A stretch of 64,000 nt of DNA from Porphyromonas gingivicanis JCM 15907 (GCF_000614585.1 NZ_BAKX01000005.1:62001-126000); one strand, 5' to 3'. Counted from the first letter of the stretch, positions 38,128 to 47,242 are shown. The notes: a model not told the origin generated them from the letters alone. A program made the numbers and translations.

Positions 38128-38718
38128 GAACGCTCTGCGAAAGTACTACATTAGTTTGATATATACAACAATGAGACTAAAAAATGGCAGAAAAATCTCC
38201 AATAGACCGAGCTACGCTATTTCCATTATTGTATCCAAATATCTATTCTTCTCACCTTTCCGTTAAAAGTAGACCTTTGAAGTTTCGTGTTATGGTCTCA
38301 AATAGAGTCTCTTTTCTTTTATTTCTTACCACTATACCTTTTGATTCAAATCATTACCCCTTCGGAGTCTTCTCTCGGAGGGTTTTTAGGCTTTGTTTTG
38401 ATGGTGTTATATCTTAGTTTTTTTGCTTTTTTATATGTCAAAACAAGAAATAAGAAAAAAGGAGAATTCTCTTTGATGTATTTTTTATAACATTGTAGTA
38501 ATATCGTTCTTAATGTCGATTTTTAGGGCTCTGTGAATAAAACTGAAAATAGATGGGAGTCTATATTTTTTACTATATTTGGCGCCAATAAACCTTGACT
38601 ACTATACATAAGAGGGATAAAACTATTGGTTAATTTTTTTTCGCTTAGGTGTAGTATCATCTACAATATTTTTTAGTCCTTAGAGACCAAATTACTTAAT
38701 TATATAAAATAGGAATAA
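38128..38718. other. Long AT-rich intergenic region before the LRR genes
   Basis: 591 bases. It contains tRNA-Leu promoter sequence at the left, a reversed copy of the dispersed intergenic element (38328-38362) and a TATATTTG -7-like element at 38574-38581, about 137 nt before the first LRR gene. Short ORFs here have no support. Confidence 0.5.
38328..38362 (-). repeat. Dispersed intergenic element, copy E
   Basis: On the minus strand it reads GGGGTAATGATTTGAATC followed by AAAAGGTATAGTGGT. The module order and spacing are the same as at 17.56-17.59 kb (GGGTTAATGCTTAGGATC then AAAAGGTATAATGGTT). Confidence 0.55.
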
Positions 38719-40413
38719 ATGAAGATGACAAGAAACATGTTACTTACAGTTCGTTTAAAAGCATGGGGTTGGGGATTTTCTCTCCTGACCTTGCTCGCAT
38801 TGAACAGTTATTTTGCTACCGCTCAGGGGAGAATAACCCTCTCAACTCAGCTAGCTATTGGTAGTACATTGGACTTGAAAATGGAGGTGGCTCCAGGAAC
38901 AGAGGTAGTAAGAGAGGGAATTGGAGTAGATAATGTAATAACGGCTCAAGAGATTACTCTTACAGGAGATTTTGTGAAATTTACGGTAAATACCTCTCGC
39001 GTAACAACTCTGAAGGCTAATTGCCCTAACCTAAAAGAGTTGGATGTTTCTTTTAATGAGCTTTCAGAGCTTGACCTGACGAATCTACCCAACTTAGAGT
39101 TTTTGGGGTGTTTTGCTAATAATATAGAAGAGCTAAATATCGAATCGTGTCCTAAGATAACGCGTCTTAGTTGTGGCTATAATGGCATGAAAAAGGTGCA
39201 TGTGGGATCAAATCCTTTGATGAGGTATGTTAGCTGTCATACTAATGATTTTGATGGCTCTGCTTTTGAGAGTCTGTGTCAAAGTCTACCAGATCTCTCT
39301 GCTATCGAAGAAGAAGAACAGCGCGGTCAAATCATCTTGATTAATGCAGAGCATGAAAAAGAGAATAACCAGCTTACAGATCCTATACTTGTTGAGTTTC
39401 AAAAAAAAGGATGGCGCACATATCAAGTGATAGAGTCTCAGATTTATCCCATCGACCCTCTCAATAAAGATTCTTTCATAGGTTTGACAACCTCTGTTGC
39501 AGTAGGAGAAACAGTGGGTTTGGAATTAGTTCCCAAAGAGGGCTCTCCTATTCTTATAGAGGGGCTGGAGTTATTGGATTCTTATCCTTCTCACGAGGGA
39601 TGGGCTGAATATAAGGTTACATCACAGGATATTAAGATTTTTGGAGAAATAGAGACTGTACTGCTTCAGAAAGATGACAACTTTTCTTTGTCTAAGATTG
39701 ATGTTTCCACAATGAAGTCGTTAGTTATCTTTGAAGTTTGGGGAGGGGCACACTCTTTTTCATCATTAGATTTTACCAATCTTGAAAAGATCCAGAAAGT
39801 AAGGGTTGCTTCTGTTCCATCTCTTGAAAAGATTAGTGTGCAAAGATGTCCTCTTCTTGAGGACTTGAATATTCAAGCTTCGTCTCTCTCATCAGTAACA
39901 ATCGCTGAGTGTCCTAACTTGAATTTTGTTTCTTGTTTTGAGAATAAAATCAAACTCGATAATATGAAAAAGTTAGTTTCTTCTCTACCAGAGCGTGGTG
40001 CCGATGAAAAGTATAGACATTTTTATATGGTGAACTCTTTGGCTGGTGCTGACAACGAACAAAACGAGTATAACAACGAAGTTTTGAAGATACTTAGAGG
40101 TAAGAATTGGATTCCTTTTGATTGGAAAAATGGAGAAGGAGCGGATGAAGAAAATGATATTCTTGGAGGTGTTCCTATTGCAGTAGAGAAACCTTCTGCT
40201 CCTTCATTGGAAAGAGTTCTTATCGCTAATGGAGAGCTTCGTGTAGAGGAAGTGCTACCAGGTACTGTTTTTACTCTTTATGACGCTTCTGGAAAAGTTA
40301 TTGCTTCTGCTTCTACCTCATCGGAGGGTGTTGTGCGGTTTGATGTAAGCAACTTACCATATGGTACTTACGTTGTTGCTTCACCCCATTATTCTACCAA
40401 AATAACCATTTGA
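38719..40413 (+). CDS. Secreted leucine-rich-repeat protein with T9SS sorting domain (two-module form)
   Basis: 564 aa. A signal peptide (residues 1-35, ending ATAQ) is followed by two copies of a composite module of about 200 aa. Each starts with a beta segment (RITLSTQLAIGSTLDLKMEV), runs into a short Cys-containing LRR ladder (LKELDVSFNELSELDLTNL, ITRLSCGYNGMKKVHVGSN) and closes with a SLP...KGWRTYQVIES-type cap. The last 80 residues (LERVLIANGELRVEEVLPGT to YGTYVVASPHYSTKITI) match a type A T9SS C-terminal domain. It is therefore probably secreted across the outer membrane and attached to the cell surface. It is related to the next gene; an adhesion or host-interaction role is inferred from InlJ-like proteins. 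Confidence 0.85.
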   Translation: MKMTRNMLLTVRLKAWGWGFSLLTLLALNSYFATAQGRITLSTQLAIGSTLDLKMEVAPGTEVVREGIGVDNVITAQEITLTGDFVKFTVNTSRVTTLKANCPNLKELDVSFNELSELDLTNLPNLEFLGCFANNIEELNIESCPKITRLSCGYNGMKKVHVGSNPLMRYVSCHTNDFDGSAFESLCQSLPDLSAIEEEEQRGQIILINAEHEKENNQLTDPILVEFQKKGWRTYQVIESQIYPIDPLNKDSFIGLTTSVAVGETVGLELVPKEGSPILIEGLELLDSYPSHEGWAEYKVTSQDIKIFGEIETVLLQKDDNFSLSKIDVSTMKSLVIFEVWGGAHSFSSLDFTNLEKIQKVRVASVPSLEKISVQRCPLLEDLNIQASSLSSVTIAECPNLNFVSCFENKIKLDNMKKLVSSLPERGADEKYRHFYMVNSLAGADNEQNEYNNEVLKILRGKNWIPFDWKNGEGADEENDILGGVPIAVEKPSAPSLERVLIANGELRVEEVLPGTVFTLYDASGKVIASASTSSEGVVRFDVSNLPYGTYVVASPHYSTKITI

Positions 40414-40422
40414 TAAACATAT

Positions 40423-43140
40423 ATGATTATGAATTTACATCGACTTATTGATTGTGGAAGCAGAAAGATAGGCCTTTTTGTGGCTGTGTTGCTTTCTCTC
40501 TTTTCAGTGCACTCTTATGCACAGACAGCATCTCCCAAGGTAGTTTTTAAGACCAATTTAGAAGTAGGTCAATCGATAACTTTTGGGGCTAAGGCTAAAG
40601 GCTCTTTAACTATAAAGGGTGTAACAGGGGCTCAGTGGAATCCTTCTGGTGACGATGTTACTTATGAGGTAGGAGAGGGACAGACTATCACTCTGGAGGG
40701 AGATGTTACCCATCTTTATCTAAATGATGCAAAAGTGACAGAATTTGATGCTACGAGTGCTCTTTCTCTTAGCTACTTGTCTGTAGAACGCAATGAATTG
40801 AAAGCACTTGATGTGAGTAACAATGAAAAGTTAGAATATCTTTATGCGCGAGATAATCAAATTACCGATATGCTTCTTTGCTCTGGAGGAAAGATATTTC
40901 GCGTTTATTGCTCTCTTAATCAATTAAAAGGAGATAAGATGGAGAAGTTAATCGAATCATTACCCGATTATACAACCTCTCCTAATCCGGGTCTTTTGGC
41001 AATTGCCGATCTTTCTCAACCTGATAAAGAGGGTAATGTTTGCTCTAAAACTTTGGTACAAGAGGCTCTTTCTCGTAGGTGGAGAGTACAAGCTTTCAAT
41101 GGAACTCAGTTTGTTGCTTATGAAGGAGTTGATGATGGAGGTAGTGGTAACCAGAAAGAAAAGATTGTTCTGAGAACTCTTAAGGCTAAAGGGGCTACTA
41201 TTACAATGAAGATAAGTGCAAATGGAGAGGTTAAAGCCCAGGGCTTGACAGAATCTATAGTGCCTAATGCACAAAATACTTACACTCTTTCTTCCCAAGA
41301 GATTGTCCTTGAAGGGGAGATTACTGGATTGGAAGCTCCAAACTGTGAGTTGATCAATCTAAATGTGCGTAATGCTAAGAACTTGCAAGAGATAAATTGT
41401 TCGAATAACCCTCTTAAACGACTTAATTTTTCGGAAAACAAGTTGCTTAGAACCCTTCAATGTGCCGACAATAGTCTTGTTGAGTTGAATTTGGCTAATA
41501 ATGCGGCTTTAGAGGAACTTAACTGCTCTAACAACTCTTTGAAACAATTAGATTTGACTTCTAATGTTAAGCTTCATAAGATTAATTGTAGCAATAACAG
41601 CATTAAGGGATTGGACGCAGATGTGTTGGTAAACTCAATTGTAGATCGTTCGGCTATGGGTGTTCGTGGAGAGTTGATTGCTGTTTCTCTACAAAAAGAT
41701 AACAATAACATCTACAAGCATCATGTTGCTCAACTTAATAGTAGAGGGTGGGATGTGAAGGCCCTTAATGGAACAGAGCTTCAACCTTACGAGGGTAAAG
41801 AACAGCCTTACTTGTCTTTTGTAACTTCGAGAAATGTTGGTGAGAAGATTAAACTCAAAATTAAATCCGAAAACAATGTTACTGTTGAAGGATTGGAGGG
41901 AACTTGGATCAATGACCAACAAGTAGAGTATACTATTTTGAGTCAAAAAATTACGTTGCGTGGTGATATATACTTCTTACACTGCTATAGCAATGGGGTT
42001 ACAGAGATGGATTTTTCTCATGCCGACTTTATTCAAAAGATAGATTGTTCTGACAACTTCATAGATAAAGACCATATGACAAAGCTCATAGCTTCTCTTC
42101 CTAATAGGGTAGGTATTGAGCCAATGGGAGAAATAACAGTGCGTGATACAACGAAAGAAAAAGAAAATAATGTTTGTACCCAACAGCAATGTTACGAAGC
42201 TCGTCAGCGTGGTTGGCAAACTATGAAGTACTCATCGGGAACTGGCTATTCTAAATACGAAGGAGATGATGAGTTTGATATTCCATCGACAAATAATATC
42301 ATCAAATTCAAAACAGATCGTCCTGTGGGAAGTACAGTAACAATAGAGGTTAAAGTGAAAGATCCGTCTTCACAAGTAACGGTTATTGGGCTTAATGGTA
42401 CTTTCGATACGGATATCGAAGTAGTTTATGAGATTGAAGAACAAGAATTCTCTTTCCAGGGGGACATTACTTCTCTGCGGTGTGTCGGTAATGATATTAC
42501 AGCTATTGACTTGAGCGACTCTCACTCTTTGAAACTATTGAATTGTAGTCGCAATAAGATAACGGAGTTGAACCTCAGTAATCAACGTTTCTTAGAAACC
42601 CTATTTTGTCAAGACAATAGAATAGAAAAATTGAACTTTTCAGGTAATCCTAAATTAGAGTGGGTGAATTGTCATGAAAATAACATTAAGGAAGAGGGCT
42701 TTAAGGAGATTGCAAATACAATTGTAAGTCGTTTTTATTTTGAAGAACCAGGTTCAATTATTTTCTTTAATGCTTATGACGCCTCTTCTCCAGATAAAAA
42801 TGTGGCATCTGCAGAAGATGTAGCAACTCTTAAGGAAAAGAAATGGGCTGTTCGTAAAATAGTTGGAAAAGAAGGGATGCTATATGTTTTTGAAGACTAT
42901 CTCTTCTCGTCTGATATAACTCGTCCTTCTTTTTCTTATTATGTTGATCGAAATAATAGAACCCTTGTTTTGACGGGGATGCAAAGTGTTGATGCGATTG
43001 CTCTTTTTGATATGAATGGACGCTTGATCGAGATGTCTCATAGCAACTTTGATGGAAAAGCCTCTATTGATGTGCAAGCTCTTCCTTCAGGATGTTATGT
43101 CGTGAAAGTGGGCAAAGAGTCTAGAGTTATAATATTGTAG
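40423..43140 (+). CDS. Secreted leucine-rich-repeat protein with T9SS sorting domain (four-module form)
   Basis: 905 aa. A signal peptide ends SYAQ. Four composite modules follow (about residues 35-240, 250-465, 470-620 and 630-830), each beta segment + LRR ladder + cap. The second ladder is the clearest: LQEINCSNNPLKRLNFSENK, LRTLQCADNSLVELNLANN, LEELNCSNNSLKQLDLTSN. The Cys at the same place in each ~21-residue repeat would stack as a cysteine ladder, as in internalin J. The end (NRTLVLTGMQSVDAIALFDM to LPSGCYVVKVGKESRVIIL) is a T9SS sorting domain. It starts 9 bp after the previous gene's stop, likely as one operon. Confidence 0.87.
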   Translation: MIMNLHRLIDCGSRKIGLFVAVLLSLFSVHSYAQTASPKVVFKTNLEVGQSITFGAKAKGSLTIKGVTGAQWNPSGDDVTYEVGEGQTITLEGDVTHLYLNDAKVTEFDATSALSLSYLSVERNELKALDVSNNEKLEYLYARDNQITDMLLCSGGKIFRVYCSLNQLKGDKMEKLIESLPDYTTSPNPGLLAIADLSQPDKEGNVCSKTLVQEALSRRWRVQAFNGTQFVAYEGVDDGGSGNQKEKIVLRTLKAKGATITMKISANGEVKAQGLTESIVPNAQNTYTLSSQEIVLEGEITGLEAPNCELINLNVRNAKNLQEINCSNNPLKRLNFSENKLLRTLQCADNSLVELNLANNAALEELNCSNNSLKQLDLTSNVKLHKINCSNNSIKGLDADVLVNSIVDRSAMGVRGELIAVSLQKDNNNIYKHHVAQLNSRGWDVKALNGTELQPYEGKEQPYLSFVTSRNVGEKIKLKIKSENNVTVEGLEGTWINDQQVEYTILSQKITLRGDIYFLHCYSNGVTEMDFSHADFIQKIDCSDNFIDKDHMTKLIASLPNRVGIEPMGEITVRDTTKEKENNVCTQQQCYEARQRGWQTMKYSSGTGYSKYEGDDEFDIPSTNNIIKFKTDRPVGSTVTIEVKVKDPSSQVTVIGLNGTFDTDIEVVYEIEEQEFSFQGDITSLRCVGNDITAIDLSDSHSLKLLNCSRNKITELNLSNQRFLETLFCQDNRIEKLNFSGNPKLEWVNCHENNIKEEGFKEIANTIVSRFYFEEPGSIIFFNAYDASSPDKNVASAEDVATLKEKKWAVRKIVGKEGMLYVFEDYLFSSDITRPSFSYYVDRNNRTLVLTGMQSVDAIALFDMNGRLIEMSHSNFDGKASIDVQALPSGCYVVKVGKESRVIIL

Positions 43141-43149
43141 TATTCATTT

Positions 43150-43194
43150 GAGGGAGTGTGCCTCTAAGTTCGTTTTAGACACACTCTCCTTTTA
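43150..43194 (+). terminator. First terminator after the LRR operon
   Basis: GGGAGTGTG and CACACTCTCC pair with one bulge around a loop of about 19 nt, followed by TTTTAAT. It lies 10 bp after the 905-aa gene's stop. Confidence 0.7.
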
Positions 43195-43282
43195 ATGAAT
43201 TATAGTATTAGAGGCTTTCAGACAATTCTCTTTGTTGAGCTTGATTTTGAGTCGATAAGAGAGAAATAGATTGTTCTTAGTT

Positions 43283-43328
43283 TTAGAGGGGGTGGGTTAG
43301 AATTTTAATTCGACTCACCCTCTTTTTT
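43283..43328 (+). terminator. Second terminator-like hairpin after the LRR operon
   Basis: GAGGGGGTGGGT pairs imperfectly with ACTCACCCTC. An inner GAATTTTAATTC stem and a TCTTTTTTG tract complete it. Confidence 0.6.
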
Positions 43329-43390
43329 GTAACTGGAATCTTTTGAAGGTATTTCTTTTCTCATATTTATTGTAGGGATAAGAATTTGTT

Positions 43391-43405
43391 GTATGTAATA
43401 CATAC
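43391..43405. promoter_or_regulatory. 15-nt palindrome upstream of the T9SS adhesin-like gene
   Basis: GTATGTAATACATAC is a perfect inverted repeat with a single central base, about 290 bp upstream of the start. It may be an operator; no second copy was noticed. Confidence 0.25.
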
Positions 43406-43693
43406 TTGTAAAACTGGTAGCTACACGGCCTCTATTTGTCTATTTGTAAGAAGTTACCTATCTTAGCGCGGATATTATGCTCTTTGTATCCCTATTAATA
43501 TATATGGAATGAGTTTTTCTAAAGTTGCGGAGGGTTTCTTTAGCTTATGCTTCCATAAGAGTATGCGTAACTATTGTATGCCTCGAGCTAATACATAGAA
43601 ACTTATTAGATGATTTATAGGGATTGATGTCCGATTGGACGGACTTTTGGGGTAGTGTATATTGAAAAAAGTGTAACAATTATTTTTTGAAGA

Positions 43694-45889
43694 ATGAAAA
43701 GACTAATTACAATTGCTTCTGTGTTAGTAAGTGCTGTACTTGCTTCGTCATTAGCCTTAGAAACGGCGAATGCTCAGTACACGTTTGGTGAGTCTCAAAC
43801 ATCTGTGAGAGAGAAGGTGCAAGGAAGAGAGATTCTCCCCTCTCAGGAACGTGTGAATATGTTTCTCTCCGATGGAGTGACTCCAGAAACCTATGGATCC
43901 AAGAAAGTGGTACTTAAAGAGACTTTCTCTAAGTTGACTACGGGGACTGAAGAAAAACCAGACATGGATACTAAAATATATGTAGGTTTTAACGAAACTC
44001 CTATTTCGGAATATCCTGTTTGGTTTAATATGAAGGCCGAGTATGCCGAAGATGGAAAGATTTGGGGGGCAGGTAATGTTTACCCAGCTGGGGGTAAACT
44101 CTATATGGCAGAAAAAGAGGCTAAGATTAATACACATCTTGTAGACCTTTCTAAAGAACAGGGGAACTTCTTTGTTCGCGTAAGGGCACGTGCATCGAGA
44201 GCTCTAGAGGAGGGAGAGGAAGGAATACTTCTTGTAGAGGCTGCTGAGACATTCAATATGTCCCCAACATGGAGAATAGGAGAGCCTATTCTTATAACAA
44301 ATCTTTCTACGGAGTGGAAGGATTACTATTTCCTTTTCCAAGATGCGGGGGAAAGCATGATAGTTAACATTGTAAAGAGGGCGCAAAACGAAGATTATGG
44401 AATTCTTATCGATGAGATTGAAATTTCTCAAGTAGAGCCTTTTGTTGCTATGCCTACTCTTAAGAACTATCTCAATTATAAGGGGGCGAGTGTAGACCTC
44501 CGTTGGAGTAAAGTAGAGGGTGCCGATGGTTATCTTTTGAGTGTATATCACTTAGTGCCTACTGGAGAACCAGCTCCTCGTCCAGGAATGCCTGCTCCTA
44601 CCAAAAAGGAATATATTGTAAAAGAACAAAAGATCGAAGGGGGGAATACGGAGATTTATAATCTCTCTGGATTAACTTCTGGAGAAGTTTACTTCTATAC
44701 TCTTGCTGCGACTAAGGGAGATAAGAAGTCTATCGAGGCTCTTTATGCAGAGGTTTATGATTTGGAAGCTCCAGTGGTTAATCCAATTCAGAATAAGGCT
44801 GTTAATGGTGTGTTTAAGGCTTCTTGGGGTAAGGTCCCTTCAGCAGATGTTTACAACGTATGGGCTTATTATGATCGCACGGCAGAGCAGGATGGAGAGT
44901 TTGTAGTTACAAATGAAGATTTCTCTAACCTCAGAGATCAAAATGGAAATATTCCACAATGGACTCCTGAAAATCCAGATCCTGGGGCGCAGACATTTCA
45001 AGGTATAGGTCGTGCGCTTGAAACTGTGCAGGCAGGCTGGTTGGGTTATACATATGCGCCTTACAAGGGTGTTGTTTGTTTGGATGGATGGCATTATTAC
45101 TCTGCGAGGACTAATGTTAGTCTGCAGTCAGAAGAGTTAGACCTTTCTAAGGATGGTGGTAAGTTTAAGGTTAAAGTGGACCTTTGGGGCGTTCTTGGTG
45201 AGGTTACAGATCAAAATGCTAACGTGCTTGAGCGTATACAGACAGAAGCTGCTATTGCACTCTTTACCTATGATGAAGAGCTGGGCAACTTCAAGCAAGT
45301 AGAGTTGATCTATCCTGAAGGTATCACTCCTAAGTGGAAAACTTACGAAATTCCTTTTACCAAGGGAACAAAGCGTTCTAAATTGGGTATTTTCGCTGTA
45401 AAGGGTAATGGTAACCTTTACATTGATAACTTGAAGATTACTCAAAATTACAAGAAGGGAGAGATTTTCCGAGATCCTTGTTATTTGAAACAATTTGTAG
45501 ATGGGTTGGAGCATGAAGTGAAGATTGAGGGACCCGCTGCAAAACTCGTTACTCCTATTCATGTGCGTGTTGTGGCTGTTCGAGGTAAGGCTCCTCAAGA
45601 TCAGTTCTCAAGCGTTAAAATTAAGGCCAGTGAATATTCTGATTATGTAACAGTTCAAAATACGGTAGGAGCAGAGACTGTTCATAATTTGGCAGAAGCT
45701 AATGTTTATGCTGTAGAGGGAGTGTTGCGCGTAGAGAACCCTTTGGAAGCTCAGGTTACCGTTTTTGGTGTGGCAGGAGAGGCGTTGTACGTGAATGCTT
45801 CTGGAGAGCAAGCTCTTGTAGTAGAAGGCTTGACATCAGGGACTTACGTAGTTACTGTGGGCAACGAAGTGTTCAAAGTGCTTCTCTAA
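43694..45889 (+). CDS. T9SS-secreted multidomain surface protein
   Basis: 731 aa. The signal peptide is MKRLITIASVLVSAVLASSL with cleavage after NAQ. The N-terminal part (ETFSKLTTGTEEKPD, WGAGNVYPAGGKLYMAEKEA, GNFFVRVRARASRALEEGE) resembles a choice-of-anchor-J/jelly-roll beta domain. A fibronectin-type-III-like domain follows (VDLRWSKVEGADGYLLSVYH, EIYNLSGLTSGEVYFYTLAA) and then a second set of both (VNGVFKASWGKVPSADVYNV, EELDLSKDGGKFKVKVDLWG). The last 75 residues (NVYAVEGVLRVENPLEAQVT, LTSGTYVVTVGNEVFKVLL) are a type A T9SS sorting domain. It is probably surface-attached. The substrate or ligand is unknown; carbohydrate or protein binding is a guess. Confidence 0.85.
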   Translation: MKRLITIASVLVSAVLASSLALETANAQYTFGESQTSVREKVQGREILPSQERVNMFLSDGVTPETYGSKKVVLKETFSKLTTGTEEKPDMDTKIYVGFNETPISEYPVWFNMKAEYAEDGKIWGAGNVYPAGGKLYMAEKEAKINTHLVDLSKEQGNFFVRVRARASRALEEGEEGILLVEAAETFNMSPTWRIGEPILITNLSTEWKDYYFLFQDAGESMIVNIVKRAQNEDYGILIDEIEISQVEPFVAMPTLKNYLNYKGASVDLRWSKVEGADGYLLSVYHLVPTGEPAPRPGMPAPTKKEYIVKEQKIEGGNTEIYNLSGLTSGEVYFYTLAATKGDKKSIEALYAEVYDLEAPVVNPIQNKAVNGVFKASWGKVPSADVYNVWAYYDRTAEQDGEFVVTNEDFSNLRDQNGNIPQWTPENPDPGAQTFQGIGRALETVQAGWLGYTYAPYKGVVCLDGWHYYSARTNVSLQSEELDLSKDGGKFKVKVDLWGVLGEVTDQNANVLERIQTEAAIALFTYDEELGNFKQVELIYPEGITPKWKTYEIPFTKGTKRSKLGIFAVKGNGNLYIDNLKITQNYKKGEIFRDPCYLKQFVDGLEHEVKIEGPAAKLVTPIHVRVVAVRGKAPQDQFSSVKIKASEYSDYVTVQNTVGAETVHNLAEANVYAVEGVLRVENPLEAQVTVFGVAGEALYVNASGEQALVVEGLTSGTYVVTVGNEVFKVLL

Positions 45890-45898
45890 TTAAAAGTC

Positions 45899-45934
45899 AA
45901 GAGGCATGAAGCAAAGTAGCTCATGCCTCTTTTG
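45899..45934 (+). terminator. First terminator after the T9SS protein
   Basis: AAGAGGCATGA pairs perfectly with TCATGCCTCTT around an 11-nt loop, with T residues after it. Confidence 0.85.
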
Positions 45935-45950
45935 ATATATTGCAGTGTAG

Positions 45951-45987
45951 GGCTTCGGCAGACTCTTTGTTCTGTCGAAGCCTTTTT
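45951..45987 (+). terminator. Second terminator after the T9SS protein
   Basis: GGCTTCGGCAGA pairs with TCTGTCGAAGCC (one G-T pair) and is followed by TTTTT. Together with the first hairpin it insulates the ribosomal operon promoter. Confidence 0.85.
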
Positions 45988-46061
45988 CTGTGCTTGGGCT
46001 TGTTTCTATTCTGTATAGTACTGTTATAAAGGAACTTTTGTCGCTATTAGCTCTTGGAATG

Positions 46062-46093
46062 TTTGGATTGTTCATTTTTTGTTTGTAACTTTG
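46062..46093 (+). promoter_or_regulatory. Promoter of the str/S10 ribosomal operon
   Basis: TTTG at 46062-46065 and TAACTTTG at 46086-46093 are separated by 20 nt, a full match to the Bacteroidota housekeeping promoter. Transcription should start near 46099, giving a leader of about 58 nt before rpsL. Confidence 0.8.
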
Positions 46094-46156
46094 TCCCGCT
46101 TAAGCTATGTGTATAGCTCTGTAAACTATAATGTAATAAGTTTAGAAATAAGAAAA

Positions 46157-46540
46157 ATGCCTACGATTCAACAGTTAGTTAGAAAGGGACGTGAGCGCTT
46201 CGATGAAGCTGGAAAATCTCCTGCTTTGGCGGCTTGTCCACAACGTCGTGGGGTTTGTGTACGCGTATATACTACTACGCCAAAGAAACCAAACTCTGCA
46301 ATGCGTAAGGTGGCCCGTGTGCGCTTGACTAATGGTAAAGAAGTAAATGCTTACATCCCAGGAGAAGGACACAACTTGCAGGAGCATAGTATTGTTCTTG
46401 TGCGTGGAGGTCGTGTGAAAGATTTGCCGGGGGTTCGTTACCATATTGTGCGTGGTACATTGGATGCCGCTGGCGTAAATGGTCGCTTGCAACGTCGCTC
46501 TAAGTATGGGGCGAAGCGTCCTAAGGCTGCAAAGAAGTAA
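46157..46540 (+). CDS. rpsL: 30S ribosomal protein S12
   Basis: The ATG at 46157 is chosen because [13 protein letters not shown] is the family N-terminus; an upstream in-frame start would read through the promoter leader. 127 aa at the decoding centre. [20 protein letters not shown] and [18 protein letters not shown] are conserved. Lys43 (TPKKP) is the wild-type, streptomycin-sensitive residue. First gene of the str operon. Confidence 0.98.
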   Translation: MPTIQQLVRKGRERFDEAGKSPALAACPQRRGVCVRVYTTTPKKPNSAMRKVARVRLTNGKEVNAYIPGEGHNLQEHSIVLVRGGRVKDLPGVRYHIVRGTLDAAGVNGRLQRRSKYGAKRPKAAKK

Positions 46541-46743
46541 TTTGAGCCTTTAGGTTGTTTTTGTTGGAGGTTGGGTGAATCTCCAAAGAAGAGGATAATA
46601 AATAAAGAACCAGTTTCGGGTTCAGTTGGATCGGCTATCTTATTATAAGGTAGGTTGAGTAAATGTCCTGGTGTGGATGTTGAAGACGTTCGGCTCTTGA
46701 GCTGAACCGACAACCGATTCGGAACAAATGATTTTGAAAAACA
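46541..46743 (+). promoter_or_regulatory. Structured rpsL-rpsG intergenic region
   Basis: 203 nt with several inverted repeats: TTGGAG/CTCCAA (46564-46586), GAACC/GGTTC (46607-46623) and CTATCTTATTATAAGGTAG (46635-46653). It is too long for simple operon spacing. In E. coli this same junction is the S7 autoregulatory site, so a control element is plausible here (inference). Confidence 0.35.
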
Positions 46744-47220
46744 ATGAGAAAAGCAAAGCCAAAAAAGCGTCAGGTGTTACCTGATCCTGTGTTTGGAGAT
46801 CGTCAGGTGACTAAATTTGTTAATCACTTGATGTATGATGGTAAGAAGAATCTTGCCTATAGCATCTTTTATGATGCTCTCGAGATTGTGAAGGGAAAAC
46901 TCTCTTCAGAAGAGAAGAGTGCTTTGGAGATCTGGAAATCTGCATTGGATAATATAACTCCTCAGGTGGAGGTGAAGTCACGTCGCATCGGAGGTGCTAC
47001 TTTCCAAGTTCCTACAGAAATTCGTCCAGAACGTAAGGAGTCTATCTCTATGAAAAACTTAATCCTTTTTGCGCGTAAGCGTGGGGGGAAAACAATGGCA
47101 GATAAGTTAGCTGCGGAGATCGTAGATGCTTATAATAACCAAGGTGCCGCGTTTAAGCGTAAGGAAGATATGCACCGAATGGCCGAGGCAAACCGTGCTT
47201 TTGCACATTTCCGTTTCTAA
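46744..47220 (+). CDS. rpsG: 30S ribosomal protein S7
   Basis: 158 aa. It binds the 3' major domain of 16S rRNA and starts head assembly. [60 protein letters not shown] and the C-terminal [20 protein letters not shown] are characteristic. Intact. It follows rpsL after a long structured spacer. Confidence 0.98.
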   Translation: MRKAKPKKRQVLPDPVFGDRQVTKFVNHLMYDGKKNLAYSIFYDALEIVKGKLSSEEKSALEIWKSALDNITPQVEVKSRRIGGATFQVPTEIRPERKESISMKNLILFARKRGGKTMADKLAAEIVDAYNNQGAAFKRKEDMHRMAEANRAFAHFRF

Positions 47221-47242
47221 TTTTTAAGATAAAGCAAGCTAT

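Larger units (their letters stand above)
43141..43693. other. Intergenic region with tandem terminators and a palindrome
   Basis: 553 bases between the LRR genes and the next T9SS gene. Two terminator-like hairpins lie at 43150-43194 and 43283-43328. The 15-nt perfect palindrome GTATGTAATACATAC is at 43391-43405. No ORF and no clear TAnnTTTG element were found close to the next start. Confidence 0.5.

Noticed and set aside
38128-38718. Small ORFs in the gap before the LRR genes as real small proteins
   Set aside because: They are low-complexity, Phe/Ser/Tyr-rich, overlap in several frames and contain the repeat element.
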